Shown piece after piece: positions 47,899-57,305 of a DNA stretch of 64,000 nucleotides. Origin of the DNA: Paucimonas lemoignei (GTDB lineage Bacteria; Pseudomonadota; Gammaproteobacteria; Pseudomonadales; Pseudomonadaceae); contig LS483371.1 in NCBI GenBank assembly GCA_900475325.1, forward strand, positions 5,693,501 to 5,757,500, given 5' to 3'. Under the pieces are notes generated by a model. It did not search any database and had not been told where the DNA came from. It saw nothing but the letters and a program-made list of their open reading frames with translations. A program made the position numbers and the translations under genes. Every line of letters begins with the position of its first letter. Positions within the stretch are counted from its first letter, which is position 1.

Positions 47899-49386
47899 TT
47901 ACTGCATCCGCATCGCGATGACTTTGCTCATGACCAGCGACAGGAACTCTTCGGGGGTCATTTTCTGGCCGTTGAAGTCGACCATGCCATTGGCGTAGGT
48001 CAGGCTGGACACGATGTTTTCGCCATCAACCTTGGCCACTTGCATCATCACGGCCATGGCGCCGACCATTTCGCTGGCGGCCTTGGCTTGCTCGGCGATG
48101 GCGGCCGGGTCGGTTTGGCCGCCCAGGTTTGCTTGCAGGGTGGCAAGGTCGCGGATCATCGGTTTGGACAGCACGACTTTGGCGTCCAGCAAGCCGATGG
48201 CGTTTTTCGCGATTTCAGCGAACGGCTGATCGGTTGAACCCGGGTTGGCCAGGTCCACGGCAATGCGCATATGGCTTTCGCCGTTGGCGGTTTTCAGCGC
48301 CAGCTTTTCAAGCTCGATGTGCGGCCTGGCGGCCAGCAGCTTGGCGACTTCCGCATTCATCCGCTCTTGGTCAGCAGGGCTGAGCTGCAACTCAAACGTG
48401 CGATCAGCTGCGATGGCTGCCTGTTGCTGCGGCAGGATTTTGGTCTGGTACAGCTCGTTCAGCGCCAGCGTAGCGGCGACGTCGAAGTTGCTGACCTTGA
48501 ACGCTGTCTGCAGGGCGCCGACATCCTTGCCGCTGTAGTTGATCATGCCCACGTTGTAGTTAACCTGCGCGGCAAGGTTGCCGCCCTCTTCCTGGGCCAG
48601 GTTAGTGTTAACGACATCCGTAAGGACGATGGGCGCCTGACCTGCGACCTGAGCCAACGCGTTGTCGATTTTCAGGTTGCTGTGGCCCAGATAGAACCCG
48701 GATTTACCTTTAGTGCCGCCGGTGTCGAAGCTCAGGCCCTTGGCGCCCACGGCGACGTCGCCTTCCGGGGACGAGACATTGAGCTGCAGGTTTTCCATCT
48801 TGCCGGTCAGCTTGAGTTTTTCGGCATCTGCGCTGGCTTCAACATCCACTTCAAGCCCGGAAAAGGTGAACTTGCCGTCGGTGTCGTTCATTTCCAACGG
48901 CGCCAGCAGCAAAGTGCCTGCGGTTGAGCGGTCGTAACCAACACTGGCGTGCCCCGTGACCGGGCTTGCGCCTTTGCTCATGGCAAACCATTTTTCGGCG
49001 CTCGGGCTCTTTTCCATCGCGAAGTTGCTTTGCGCCATGACCGGCAGCAGCTTGAAGCTCTTCAGGCGAGAAAACGGCAGCGGGCCGTGCTCGATATTGT
49101 CGACAAACAGGAACTCGGCATCCTTGCCGTCACGGGCGATATTCTCGTCGTGAATGACCACACGGTAATGGGCGGTGCTGCTGAACACCCGGCGGTCGAT
49201 CGACACCAGGTCAATGACCATGGTGCTTTCGGTTCCCTTGAGCGAGGTGGCCAATTCCTGATTGGCTTGCTGGATCGAATCACGCAATACGTCTTCGAGC
49301 CGGGTGCCGGTGTACCACGCGCCCCCAGTGGCCAGCGCCCCAATGACAATGATGACGCCTGCTGCAATACCTGCTGATTTATTCAT
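47899..49386 (-). CDS. YdgA/DUF945 family protein
   Basis: A 495-residue protein anchored by one N-terminal helix (SAGIAAGVIIVIGALATGGA), with a large periplasmic domain rich in beta strands. Family features are YTGTRLEDVLRDSIQQANQE near the start, DIEHGPLP-like text (VDNIEHGPLPFSR), and the Ala-rich C-terminus ending EFLSLVMSKVIAMRMQ. I chose ATG 49386 (helix starts there) over the longer frame. The role of DUF945 proteins is not known. Confidence 0.87.
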   Translation of the reverse strand: MNKSAGIAAGVIIVIGALATGGAWYTGTRLEDVLRDSIQQANQELATSLKGTESTMVIDLVSIDRRVFSSTAHYRVVIHDENIARDGKDAEFLFVDNIEHGPLPFSRLKSFKLLPVMAQSNFAMEKSPSAEKWFAMSKGASPVTGHASVGYDRSTAGTLLLAPLEMNDTDGKFTFSGLEVDVEASADAEKLKLTGKMENLQLNVSSPEGDVAVGAKGLSFDTGGTKGKSGFYLGHSNLKIDNALAQVAGQAPIVLTDVVNTNLAQEEGGNLAAQVNYNVGMINYSGKDVGALQTAFKVSNFDVAATLALNELYQTKILPQQQAAIAADRTFELQLSPADQERMNAEVAKLLAARPHIELEKLALKTANGESHMRIAVDLANPGSTDQPFAEIAKNAIGLLDAKVVLSKPMIRDLATLQANLGGQTDPAAIAEQAKAASEMVGAMAVMMQVAKVDGENIVSSLTYANGMVDFNGQKMTPEEFLSLVMSKVIAMRMQ

Positions 49387-49696
49387 GGGTCGACTCGAAG
49401 AGATCCGTTTCTGGTAGATGGAATATTCGTCCCTGAACCCGTGGCGGGTTTCGGCTGCGAGCTCACGCCAGCCAGGCAGTCGCTGCAAGGGTCAATAGTG
49501 GCGAGAGATTATCATCGACAGCCTTGAAAAGACCCCGTTTGCTTCCCCAATCTGCGTACGAATGCTCCTTTTCGACAGCGATTGGGCAGCAGCCGAAGGG
49601 TTTGGTTGCAGCAGTGCCTGTTTCAGACATGGGTAGCAATACTCTTCCTACAAAAGTTAGGCTGGTCGCAGGTTTGAAAAAACAGGATTGAAAAAC

Positions 49697-50392
49697 ATGA
49701 CTGCACAGCAAAGTGAACGAGGCCCGATCAAGGCTGTAATTTTCGACATGGATGGGTTGTTGCTGGACACCGAGGGGATTTACACCGAGGTCACCCACCT
49801 GATTGCCAGCCGCTATGGCCGCACGTTCGACTGGGCCGTGAAGCAGCACACCATTGGCCGCGGCGCCCGGGATTTTGCCGGGTACGTGATCCAGGAACTG
49901 GAGCTGCCGCTGTCGATTGACGAGTTTCTGGACATCCGTGCGCCGATGCTGGACGAGCGTTTCCCCCAAGCGGTGGCCATGCACGGTGCCGAGGCATTGG
50001 TGCGGCACCTGGCGGCGAACAACATCCCCATCGCGGTCGGCACCAGTTCGTCGGTGCATTATTTCAAAGCAAAAACCGAAATGCATCGCGCCTGGTTCGA
50101 GCTGTTCGAAACGGTCGTGACCGCAGACGATCCGCACGTCACCGCCGCCAAACCAGCACCGGACATCTTCCTCGTTGCCGCGCGCCGCCTGGGCGTGGAT
50201 CCGGCTGATTGCCTGGTGTTCGAAGACTCACCTTTCGGCGTCACCGCTGCCAAGGCTGCCGGTATGTACGCGGTCGCTGTACCGGATTCACATATGCCGG
50301 TGGAGCAGTATGAGCACGCAGACCTGCTGCTCGGCTCACTGGCTGACTTCCCGCTGCAGAGCTGGGGTTTGCCGGGGATGAAGGGGTTGTAG
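49697..50392 (+). CDS. HAD-superfamily phosphatase (subfamily IA)
   Basis: A 231-residue hydrolase. Motif I is KAVIFDMDGLLLDTE with the nucleophile Asp, motif II GTSSS, motif III the Lys in TAAKPAPDIF, and motif IV FEDSPFGVTAAKAAG. The FDMDGLLLDTE start resembles pseudouridine 5'-phosphatase and sugar-phosphate phosphatases such as YniC. The true substrate is not readable from sequence. I used ATG 49697 (AGGA upstream) over a TTG nine bases earlier. An intrinsic terminator follows. Confidence 0.9.
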   Translation: MTAQQSERGPIKAVIFDMDGLLLDTEGIYTEVTHLIASRYGRTFDWAVKQHTIGRGARDFAGYVIQELELPLSIDEFLDIRAPMLDERFPQAVAMHGAEALVRHLAANNIPIAVGTSSSVHYFKAKTEMHRAWFELFETVVTADDPHVTAAKPAPDIFLVAARRLGVDPADCLVFEDSPFGVTAAKAAGMYAVAVPDSHMPVEQYEHADLLLGSLADFPLQSWGLPGMKGL

Positions 50393-50407
50393 GAAGCGGT
50401 CGCAAAC

Positions 50408-50439
50408 AAAACAGCCTGGGCTGAATGTCAGGCTGTTTT
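50408..50439. terminator. Terminator of the HAD phosphatase gene
   Basis: AAAACAGCCTG-GGCTGAATGT-CAGGCTGTTTT. It also abuts the stop of the convergent BrnA-like gene and may serve both. Confidence 0.85.
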
Positions 50440-50636
50440 CAATTCTTCCGGGTCGTGCTCTCCGGGGACTTGGCAATAGCTGGGCGCCCACTTTCCGGCT
50501 TAAGCATTCGGGCTGCATCAGCGGGCTCGAAAATTTCGCTCAACACCTCATTGGCAGGCCTGGCTCTCGCAAAAACCTCGGCGCTCCATTCAGGATTGTC
50601 TTTATCCGTTCGTCCGGGATTACGCCGTTTGCTCAT
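50439..50636 (-). pseudogene. Truncated BrnA-like antitoxin, no toxin partner
   Basis: A 65-residue frame beginning SKRRNPGRTDKDNPEWSAEV, then FARARPANEVLSEIFEPADA and ARMLKPESGRP. This is the conserved N-terminal part of BrnA-type antitoxins. The usual C-terminal DNA-binding part (VTLRLDADVL-type strand and helices) is missing; the protein ends in AIAKSPESTTRKN. The BrnT toxin, normally directly upstream, is not found in any frame of the 200 bases before it. I read it as a remnant, though a short free-standing protein is possible. Confidence 0.65.
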
Positions 50637-50840
50637 GGTGTTAAATCTCTCGCCGATTGGCTTTACACAGACTGATGATATGCACTGGTTGTTTTCTGCC
50701 AGGAAAGAGCCCCCATGCACGCGCAAAGCATGACGACAAAACCTCATCTCCAGACGGTAATTATGTACCACAACGAACCAGCCCTCTCAGCGAACCACTC
50801 GTCACGGGACCTCGCCCACAAAAAATGAAAACTTGAGAGC

Positions 50841-51806
50841 CTAAGCCAAGGCTTTGAGGTCCAGCCCCAATGCCCCAGCAAAGGCTTTGACCAGTGGGCT
50901 GCGTGGTGCGCTGCGGCGCAGGATCAGGTTGATGGGCGTGCGGATGGTGATGAGGTCCGGGCGCAGGGCGCGCAGCCGGCCGTCACGCACCAGGTGGGCG
51001 GCGAAGTGATCGGGCAGGAAGCCGATGAACCGTCCGGTCAGCACCAGCATCGCCACGGCTTCAACCTGGGAGGCCGATGCCGATTGCGCGTCGAGGGTCA
51101 CGAAGTTGGCTTTGTCGCCGTGTATCGCATAACGATGATTGACCACTTCATAGCCACGCAATACGCCCACATCGATCTGGCTCGGGTCTGCGTCGAACAA
51201 GGGATGCGGGGCCGAGCAATAGGCGCTGGAGACTTCTTCGTACAGCGCAAAGTAATCAAACTCTTCACGACGGTGATAGACCGGCACGATCCCCAGGCTC
51301 AACCGTCCTTCCTGCACGCCGCGCTCGATGTCGTCCAGCTGCGCGGCATGCAGGCGCAACCTGACTTTCGGCGCGTCATCGTGCAGGGTACGCAGCGCGT
51401 TGATCAGCGGTGATTGTTTGTCCTGGAGGGTGTTATCAATCACCCCGATGCTGAGGTCGCCGATCAATTCATTTTGTGCAGAACTGAGTCGATCGCGGAA
51501 ACTGTCCACCGAAGCAAACAGGTCAAGTGAAGCCTGATAAACCAGCCGGCCTTCCTCGGTCAGGCAGAACCCTTCACGGCCCCGGGTACACAAGCGCATG
51601 CCCAGGCGAATTTCCAGGTCGGATATTTGCTTGCTGATAGCGGCCAGGCCGACGTTCAACTCGTTCTGCGCGGCGCTGAACCCTCCCGCTTCAACCACTG
51701 CCTTGAACACCCGCAACAGCTTGAAATCCAGACCACTGAGTGTAAGAGGCGGTCGATTTCCCGGCGAGGGAGGCAAGTTGGCTGAATTGGAAAGTGGCGT
51801 TTCCAT
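50841..51806 (-). CDS. LysR-family transcription regulator
   Basis: A 321-residue regulator. The N-terminal helix-turn-helix (LLRVFKAVVEAGGFSAAQNE, then AAISKQISDLEIRLGMRLC) is followed by the effector domain (about 110-320). I chose ATG 51806; a start at 51824 would add six residues, and GAGG lies 12 bases before 51806. It is divergent from the orphan ABC ATPase gene with a 242-base A/T-richer gap that likely holds its binding sites, so that ATPase/MFS pair may be its target. Confidence 0.9.
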   Translation of the reverse strand: METPLSNSANLPPSPGNRPPLTLSGLDFKLLRVFKAVVEAGGFSAAQNELNVGLAAISKQISDLEIRLGMRLCTRGREGFCLTEEGRLVYQASLDLFASVDSFRDRLSSAQNELIGDLSIGVIDNTLQDKQSPLINALRTLHDDAPKVRLRLHAAQLDDIERGVQEGRLSLGIVPVYHRREEFDYFALYEEVSSAYCSAPHPLFDADPSQIDVGVLRGYEVVNHRYAIHGDKANFVTLDAQSASASQVEAVAMLVLTGRFIGFLPDHFAAHLVRDGRLRALRPDLITIRTPINLILRRSAPRSPLVKAFAGALGLDLKALA

Positions 51807-52048
51807 AAAACTGATTGACCTCATTTGCCATATTCAACAGGCTTTGACCTCAAGCACGAATATAGCCGAGCGCAATAATGACCATACCCCCCAGCACTTG
51901 GCAACCGCGACAGATTTATCTATCGCAGTGTAATTACCTGATTCCAATGAGATAAACCTGCCATATTCGGCAGACCTCAAGATGTTGTGCTGCCAGCACC
52001 GTCCAGTCCAATGCCATTTTGCTTCTCGACGGCCAAGGGAGAGTCACC

Positions 52049-52813
52049 GTGAAAAACATCGTCAAAGCCGTCAACCTGCATAAGTTCTACGACAGTTTTC
52101 ACGCCCTCAATGACATCAATCTGGAAGTCGAGCAAGGCGAAGTGCTATGTGTGATCGGCCCGTCCGGCTCCGGCAAGAGCACCTTGCTGCGGTGCGTGAA
52201 CCAGCTGGAACGCATTGATAAGGGTGGCCTGTGGGTCGATGGCGAGCTGGTGGGTTATCGCATCGTCGGTAACAAGCTGCACGAGCTGACCGATGTGCAG
52301 ATTGCCCGCCAGCGACTGGCTACAGGCATGGTCTTCCAGCGCTTCAACCTCTTCCCGCATATGACCGTGCTGCAGAACATCGTCGAAGGCCCCTGCCAGG
52401 TTCTCAAGCGCTCGCCCAAGGAAGCCCACGAGCATGCCCTGGAGTTGCTGGCGCGGGTTGGCCTGGCTGAGAAGCGCGACGCGTACCCCATCGAATTGTC
52501 CGGCGGGCAGCAGCAACGGGTCGCCATTGCGCGGGCGCTGGCCATGCGACCCAGGTTGATGCTGTTCGATGAACCGACCTCGGCGCTCGATCCTGAACTG
52601 GTGGGCGAGGTGTTGTCGGTCATGCGTGACCTGGCGCACTCGGGCATGACCATGATGGTGGTGACCCATGAGCTGGGCTTCGCCCGTGAGGTCGCCAACC
52701 GCATCGTGTTCATGGACGCAGGCCAGATCGTGGAAAGTGGTAGCCCGGAAGACATCCTGCTGAGCCCGCAGAACCCGCGCACGCAGAGTTTCATTTCGGC
52801 CGTACGCAACTAG
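52049..52813 (+). CDS. Polar amino acid-type ABC ATPase without permease genes
   Basis: A 254-residue ABC ATPase of the GlnQ/HisP class: Walker [10 protein letters not shown] (near 38-46), signature LSGGQQQR, Walker [14 protein letters not shown], switch VTHEL. The start is GTG 52049 with AAGGGAGAG upstream. No permease or binding-protein gene adjoins it; an MFS transporter follows after 22 bases and is probably in the same operon. It may serve a transporter encoded elsewhere or be left from a larger cluster. Confidence 0.9.
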   Translation: MKNIVKAVNLHKFYDSFHALNDINLEVEQGEVLCVIGPSGSGKSTLLRCVNQLERIDKGGLWVDGELVGYRIVGNKLHELTDVQIARQRLATGMVFQRFNLFPHMTVLQNIVEGPCQVLKRSPKEAHEHALELLARVGLAEKRDAYPIELSGGQQQRVAIARALAMRPRLMLFDEPTSALDPELVGEVLSVMRDLAHSGMTMMVVTHELGFAREVANRIVFMDAGQIVESGSPEDILLSPQNPRTQSFISAVRN

Positions 52814-52835
52814 GCAAACAAGGACAAAGCAAGGC

Positions 52836-54017
52836 GTGGCCAAGTATTCCCTCGTCATCCGCCGTTTGTTGATCTGCTCGCTGACCATTGTCGTCAGCCG
52901 CGCGATCACCAGCCCTTTGCTGACGCTGTTTCTCAGCACCCGGCTCGGCCTGGATCAGCAGGATGTCGGCCTGCTGATGGGCATCGCCGTGTTCCTCGCC
53001 ACCCTGCTCGGGCTGTATGGCGGCTACATCATTGATCGCCTGGAAAAGCGCAAGCTGCTGATCGTGGCCATGCTCTCCAGCTCGATCGGCTTTGCCTTGC
53101 TGACCCTCGCCCACGATGTCTACCTGACCACCTTGACGCTGGTCGTCACTGAGGCGGCATCAGCGCTGTTTCTCATCGGTTCAAAGGCAATCATCAGCGA
53201 AAACCTGCCCATCGGCCTGCGCGCCAAAGTGTTTTCGCTGCGCTATACGCTGACCAATATTGGCTACGCGACAGGGCCGATGCTGGGGGTGATCATTGCT
53301 GGGTATTTGCCACTGGCACCTTTCCTGATCGCCAGCGCCATCGCGTTGGGCAGCGTGTTTCTAATGATTGGCATTGCACCGACCCCGCGCAATGAAGACG
53401 TCAAGCCGCTCAGTTTCCTGAGCACCCTGCGCACCTTGAAAAACGACCGGATCCTGGTGCTGTTCACCGGCGGCAGTCTGTTGAGCACCATCGTCCACGG
53501 GCGCTTCACGCTTTACCTGTCGCAATTTTTGCTGGTGACCCACGCGCCCAAGGACGCCTTGAAGATCCTCTCGGCCATCCTGGCCTGCAACGCGCTGACC
53601 GTAATTCTCATGCAGTATCAGATCGGCCGCTGGCTCAAACGGGAGCAGATGCCTTACTGGATTGCTCTGGGGGTGGGGTTTTTCATGCTTGGGCTGATCG
53701 GCTTCAGCTTTTCGCACAGCCTGGTGGCCTGGTGCCTGGCGATGTTTGTTTTCACGCTGGGTGAAATGATTATTTACCCCGCCGAATATTTATTCATCGA
53801 TACCATAGCGCCCGAAACATTGCGTGGCAGTTACTACGGCGCGCAGAATCTGGCGGCCTTCGGTGGGGCGCTGAGCCCGGTGATCTGTGGCTATCTGCTG
53901 ATCAATACACCCCCTATCACTATGTTCTATGTGTTGGCGGGGCTGACAGCGTTGGGAGGCGCGCTATGCTTCATCAGCGCACGCAAGGCTAAGCCTGAGT
54001 CGCAAGACCCTGTCTGA
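52836..54017 (+). CDS. MFS transporter
   Basis: A 393-residue major facilitator with about 12 hydrophobic segments. The loop between TM2 and TM3 carries GGYIIDRLEKRKLLI, a GxxxDRxGRR-type motif, and ALRYTLTNIGYATGP resembles motif C-like regions of drug and small-molecule exporters (YdeE type). GTG 52836 with AAGGAC upstream is the likely start. It lies between the orphan ATPase and a GntR regulator. Substrate unknown. Confidence 0.88.
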   Translation: MAKYSLVIRRLLICSLTIVVSRAITSPLLTLFLSTRLGLDQQDVGLLMGIAVFLATLLGLYGGYIIDRLEKRKLLIVAMLSSSIGFALLTLAHDVYLTTLTLVVTEAASALFLIGSKAIISENLPIGLRAKVFSLRYTLTNIGYATGPMLGVIIAGYLPLAPFLIASAIALGSVFLMIGIAPTPRNEDVKPLSFLSTLRTLKNDRILVLFTGGSLLSTIVHGRFTLYLSQFLLVTHAPKDALKILSAILACNALTVILMQYQIGRWLKREQMPYWIALGVGFFMLGLIGFSFSHSLVAWCLAMFVFTLGEMIIYPAEYLFIDTIAPETLRGSYYGAQNLAAFGGALSPVICGYLLINTPPITMFYVLAGLTALGGALCFISARKAKPESQDPV

Positions 54018-54087
54018 GGATGCCACCAGTGGCTTCATCCTCCTGCCCGAAGGTCCAATCAAGCGTTACTAATGAAGAATAGAGGCC

Positions 54088-54825
54088 ATGCGCACTTCAA
54101 CCAAGCAAAGTGTTTTGTGCACAATCATCAGCCACGAACCGCCGCCGGCCCACCTGGCCCGCTCGGTGATCGAGGAGACGCTGCGCACCGCCATTCTTGA
54201 TGGGCGCCTGCCTGCCGGAACACCGTTGCGTCAGCAAGAGCTGGCGACGCTGTTTGGGGTCAGCCGCATGCCGGTGCGCGAGGCGTTGCGCCAACTTGAA
54301 GCCCAGTCCCTATTGCGGGTTGAAATGCACAAAGGTGCGGTCGTCGCGCCCTTGATTGCCGAGGACGCCGTTGAAGCCTATGCCCTGCGCATTGTGCTGG
54401 AGTCCGAAGCCTTGCGCCTGTCCATCCCTTTACTGGATGAAGCCGACCTTGCCCAGGCACGCCATTACATCGAACTGATGGAGGCTCAAACCGACTACGC
54501 CGAAATGGGCATGCTCAATCGCCAGTTTCACATGTCGCTTTACGCCAAGACCCACAACAAACGGTTGATGGCCCTGGTCGAGCTGGGGTTGAACGAGGAG
54601 GAACGCTTTCTGCGCTTCAACCTTTCCAACATGGGCCTGGGCAAGCTGGCGCAGGATGACCACTGGGAACTGCTCAGACTGGCTGAGGCCAAGGACGTCG
54701 AGCGCACGGTGCAGGCGTTGCAAGTCCACCTTGATCGCGGCGTGCAGGCCATTACCCGTTATCTGAATAGCAGAACGCCTGACACCTCGACCACGACAAC
54801 ATCGGAAAAACCTGACAACCACTGA
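54088..54825 (+). CDS. GntR-family regulator with FCD domain
   Basis: A 245-residue regulator. The winged helix spans about 20-85 (AGTPLRQQELATLFGVSRMP, VREALRQLEAQSLL); the FCD effector domain spans about 95-225 with metal-type residues (NRQFHMSLYAKTHN, DDHWELLRLAEAKD). It is 70 bases after the MFS gene and 700 bases before mgoB on the same strand. It could regulate either neighbour; nothing in the sequence decides. Confidence 0.9.
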   Translation: MRTSTKQSVLCTIISHEPPPAHLARSVIEETLRTAILDGRLPAGTPLRQQELATLFGVSRMPVREALRQLEAQSLLRVEMHKGAVVAPLIAEDAVEAYALRIVLESEALRLSIPLLDEADLAQARHYIELMEAQTDYAEMGMLNRQFHMSLYAKTHNKRLMALVELGLNEEERFLRFNLSNMGLGKLAQDDHWELLRLAEAKDVERTVQALQVHLDRGVQAITRYLNSRTPDTSTTTTSEKPDNH

Positions 54826-55531
54826 TCGTTTCCGGCCCGACTGCTCAGTTCGGGCCTTGAGATAGGCTGCGCCGTAAAGCCCTTGATTGACGCAGTCACC
54901 TTCCCGTCACACCGCTTTTACTTCCTTTCCTCGTTTTTTATCGCGGTTTGTCCTATTCACGCGAGCCCATGCTCCCGTTTGAATGAGCCAAACTCGCCTG
55001 ACAACGTCAGCGGGCAAAGGGGCCTTGGCCAGCGGTCCGTCAGCCACTACTCAGGATTGGTTATACCCACGAAAGAAAAGGAGTTCTTTAACGGGCAACA
55101 GGCCAATGGAGTCAACTTCCATAGTCGCCCCTGAAAATAAACACAACGCTTATTCAGTTAAAAGGCAGCACTGAGCGAGGCATGAGCTCATTAGTTATAA
55201 TTCCGACCTTATTCGTTGGAAGGGCTGCTCACACCCCTATAAAACTCAACATGAGAGTTTTATATCCACGCGCTCAACCTGATTTTATATAAGATTAAAA
55301 TAATTAAAAAATGGTTTGCCACCCCACTCAATCATGATCTAAGTTTTATTGCGTATTCGGTGCCGTTCGCCATTAAATAAATGCGCAACCGCCAGTTCAC
55401 ACACCATATCCCCAACAGCGCATGAGCCTGACGCTTGCCTGTATGCGCTGCACAGGGGATGCCATTGAAAGACCACTGACCCCGTTAGTTATGACGACGG
55501 GTATTCACTACTTCTGAATCGAGGGATCGTC
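54826..55531. other. 706-base leader/promoter region of the mgo-type operon
   Basis: No supported gene; the small frames (for example 54883-55134) have non-coding composition. The DNA becomes A/T-rich around 55200-55400 (for example TTTTATATAAGATTAAAATA), unlike the flanking genes. An inverted repeat lies at 55239-55263. The operon promoter is expected within this stretch, but I cannot fix it. Confidence 0.5.
55239..55263. promoter_or_regulatory. Inverted repeat upstream of the mgo-type operon
   Basis: ATAAAACTC-AACATGA-GAGTTTTAT, a perfect nine-base repeat with a seven-base spacer, about 270 bases before mgoB. It could bind a regulator of the operon or act as an attenuator-like hairpin. No T-tract follows. 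Confidence 0.5.
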
Positions 55532-56338
55532 ATGCACGACCAAAACGATACGTTAATTCGTAAAAAGTCTGCGCTTGAACAACACGCCATCTTCGCGGAC
55601 ATTGATTCGCTTGAAGTACTGAGGTGTTTCATGGAAGTCCATGTATTCGCTGTCTGGGACTTCATGTCGCTGACCAAGCGGTTACAACAGGAAGTCACCT
55701 GTACACAACTACCCTGGCTACCGCCCAAAAACCCGGAAGCGGCCAGGCTGATCAACGAAATAGTGCTGGGTGAGGAGTCCGATAACAAAAGAGAGGCGGG
55801 GCACTACAGCCACTTCGAGCTGTACCTGGACGCCATGCGCGAGATCGGAGCCAACACGGCTCAAGTAGAACGCTTCGTCGCGCTTCAGGCGCAAGGGATG
55901 CACTACACAGCCGCGCTACATAGCGTCAATGCGAGCGAGGCTGCAGCAGGCTTCGTTAGCCACACGCTGGATACAGCACTCAATGCGTCGGCGCACCGTG
56001 TGGCCGCAGCATTTTTGCATGGTCGTGAAAGCGTCATCCCGGCGATGTTTCAGCGCATCTTGAATGACTGCGGAATCACCATCGACCAAGCCCCGACCTT
56101 CCGCTACTACCTGCAACGGCACATTGACGTCGACGCCGATGAGCACGGGCCCGCTGCCGAACGACTGCTGGCGACGCTAGTGGGTGGCGACCCACAACGA
56201 CAGCGCGAGGCGCTCCAATCCGCCATCGCCGCCATCGATAGCCGCATCGCCCTGTGGGACAGGTTGCGCATCAGCATGCGCCGCCCTGCTCCCAGCCTGG
56301 CGCGCGCGGCCCTATCACTCCCGACTGCAGGGTTATGA
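55532..56338 (+). CDS. mgoB: MgoB/PvfA-like heme-oxygenase-fold protein
   Basis: A 268-residue protein of the DUF3050/heme-oxygenase-like fold. Seen are [20 protein letters not shown] with His, [20 protein letters not shown], and the later [13 protein letters not shown] and [17 protein letters not shown], with His and acidic residues spaced as in di-iron HDO-type oxidases. It is the first gene of a four-gene operon matching mgoBCAD of P. syringae and pvf of P. entomophila. Its exact reaction is not settled; a role in oxidation of the amino acid-derived product is plausible. GAGGGATCG precedes the ATG. Confidence 0.85.
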   Translation: MHDQNDTLIRKKSALEQHAIFADIDSLEVLRCFMEVHVFAVWDFMSLTKRLQQEVTCTQLPWLPPKNPEAARLINEIVLGEESDNKREAGHYSHFELYLDAMREIGANTAQVERFVALQAQGMHYTAALHSVNASEAAAGFVSHTLDTALNASAHRVAAAFLHGRESVIPAMFQRILNDCGITIDQAPTFRYYLQRHIDVDADEHGPAAERLLATLVGGDPQRQREALQSAIAAIDSRIALWDRLRISMRRPAPSLARAALSLPTAGL

Positions 56339-56357
56339 ACCCGCAAGGATGCCCCTC

Positions 56358-57305
56358 ATGAAAGCCGAAGACTACCTGTCGTTCGTCGATGCCTGGGAAG
56401 GCCGCGCCACCATACGCACCCGGCCACGGCGCATGGTTGAACATGACGACAAGCTTATCTATCCGCTCAGTCGACAGCCTCTGGTACTGAGCGAAACCTT
56501 TAGCCGTGAGTGCGCCCACCTGCGCGATTACGCACTGGTGCAAAGCCTCTACAAATTCATCAATGACGTGGTGATCTTCGAGACGGAAATCGTCGACAAG
56601 ACAGCACGCAGCATCGCCAAGAACAGGTTCGCTATCCCCTTTCCGTTTGCCTGTCGCTTTGATGCCATGACCGTTGTCATCGATGAGGACTACCACGCGC
56701 TGGTGGCCATGGATTTCATGCAACAGACGATTGCCCTGACTGGGATTGAGCCCATCGAGTTGCCCACCGAAATCGAGCTGAGCCGGGCTATTCCAGCAGC
56801 CCTGGCACTTGCCCCGGACCGCCTGCGCAGCGCTGTCGAACTGATTTGCGTGGCCATCGCTGAAAACACTGTGACCAATGATGTTGCGGCCTTTGCCCAG
56901 GATGATTCGGTCAAGCAGTCGATCAAAGGGCTGATGGCCGATCATCTGCTGGACGAAGGCCGTCATTCCGGCTTCTGGACTCGGCTGGTGCGCATTTACT
57001 GGCACGGTGCGTCAGAGGTAGATCGCCAATGCATCGCAGAGATCATGCCGGTGTTCATCGGGCATTACCTGACCCACGAGATACAGGCCGACTTTGACCT
57101 GGCGTTGATTGGCCATTTGCAGACCTCAGCCTCGGTCAAGCAGGCCCTCAAGGATGAGGTACGTGAGATGAGTTTCCCGATCAACCACCATCACCCGCTG
57201 GTGGGCAACATCGTGCGCTTTTTCAAAACCAGTTCGATGCTCGACTCCCCCTGTGTGCGACACGCCCTTGCGAGCTATCTGCCAGCATCGGGAGCACGGC
57301 CATGA
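56358..57305 (+). CDS. mgoC: MgoC/PvfB-like di-iron N-oxygenase (AurF family)
   Basis: A 315-residue enzyme of the AurF/p-aminobenzoate N-oxygenase class, which oxidises amines. Two ligand sets are visible: E75/E77 with EDYH (E110, H113), and E161/E169 with DEGRH (E200, H203), followed by HEIQADFD. I chose ATG 56358 because AAGGA is placed correctly; ATG 56349 would add three residues. It starts 19 bases after mgoB and overlaps mgoA by four bases. In mgo/pvf systems it oxidises the nitrogen of the amino acid-derived intermediate. Confidence 0.9.
   Translation: MKAEDYLSFVDAWEGRATIRTRPRRMVEHDDKLIYPLSRQPLVLSETFSRECAHLRDYALVQSLYKFINDVVIFETEIVDKTARSIAKNRFAIPFPFACRFDAMTVVIDEDYHALVAMDFMQQTIALTGIEPIELPTEIELSRAIPAALALAPDRLRSAVELICVAIAENTVTNDVAAFAQDDSVKQSIKGLMADHLLDEGRHSGFWTRLVRIYWHGASEVDRQCIAEIMPVFIGHYLTHEIQADFDLALIGHLQTSASVKQALKDEVREMSFPINHHHPLVGNIVRFFKTSSMLDSPCVRHALASYLPASGARP

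Noticed and set aside
54883..55134. 83-residue open frame in the gap before mgoB
   Set aside because: Composition is not protein-like, it has no ribosome-binding site and it resembles no family I know.
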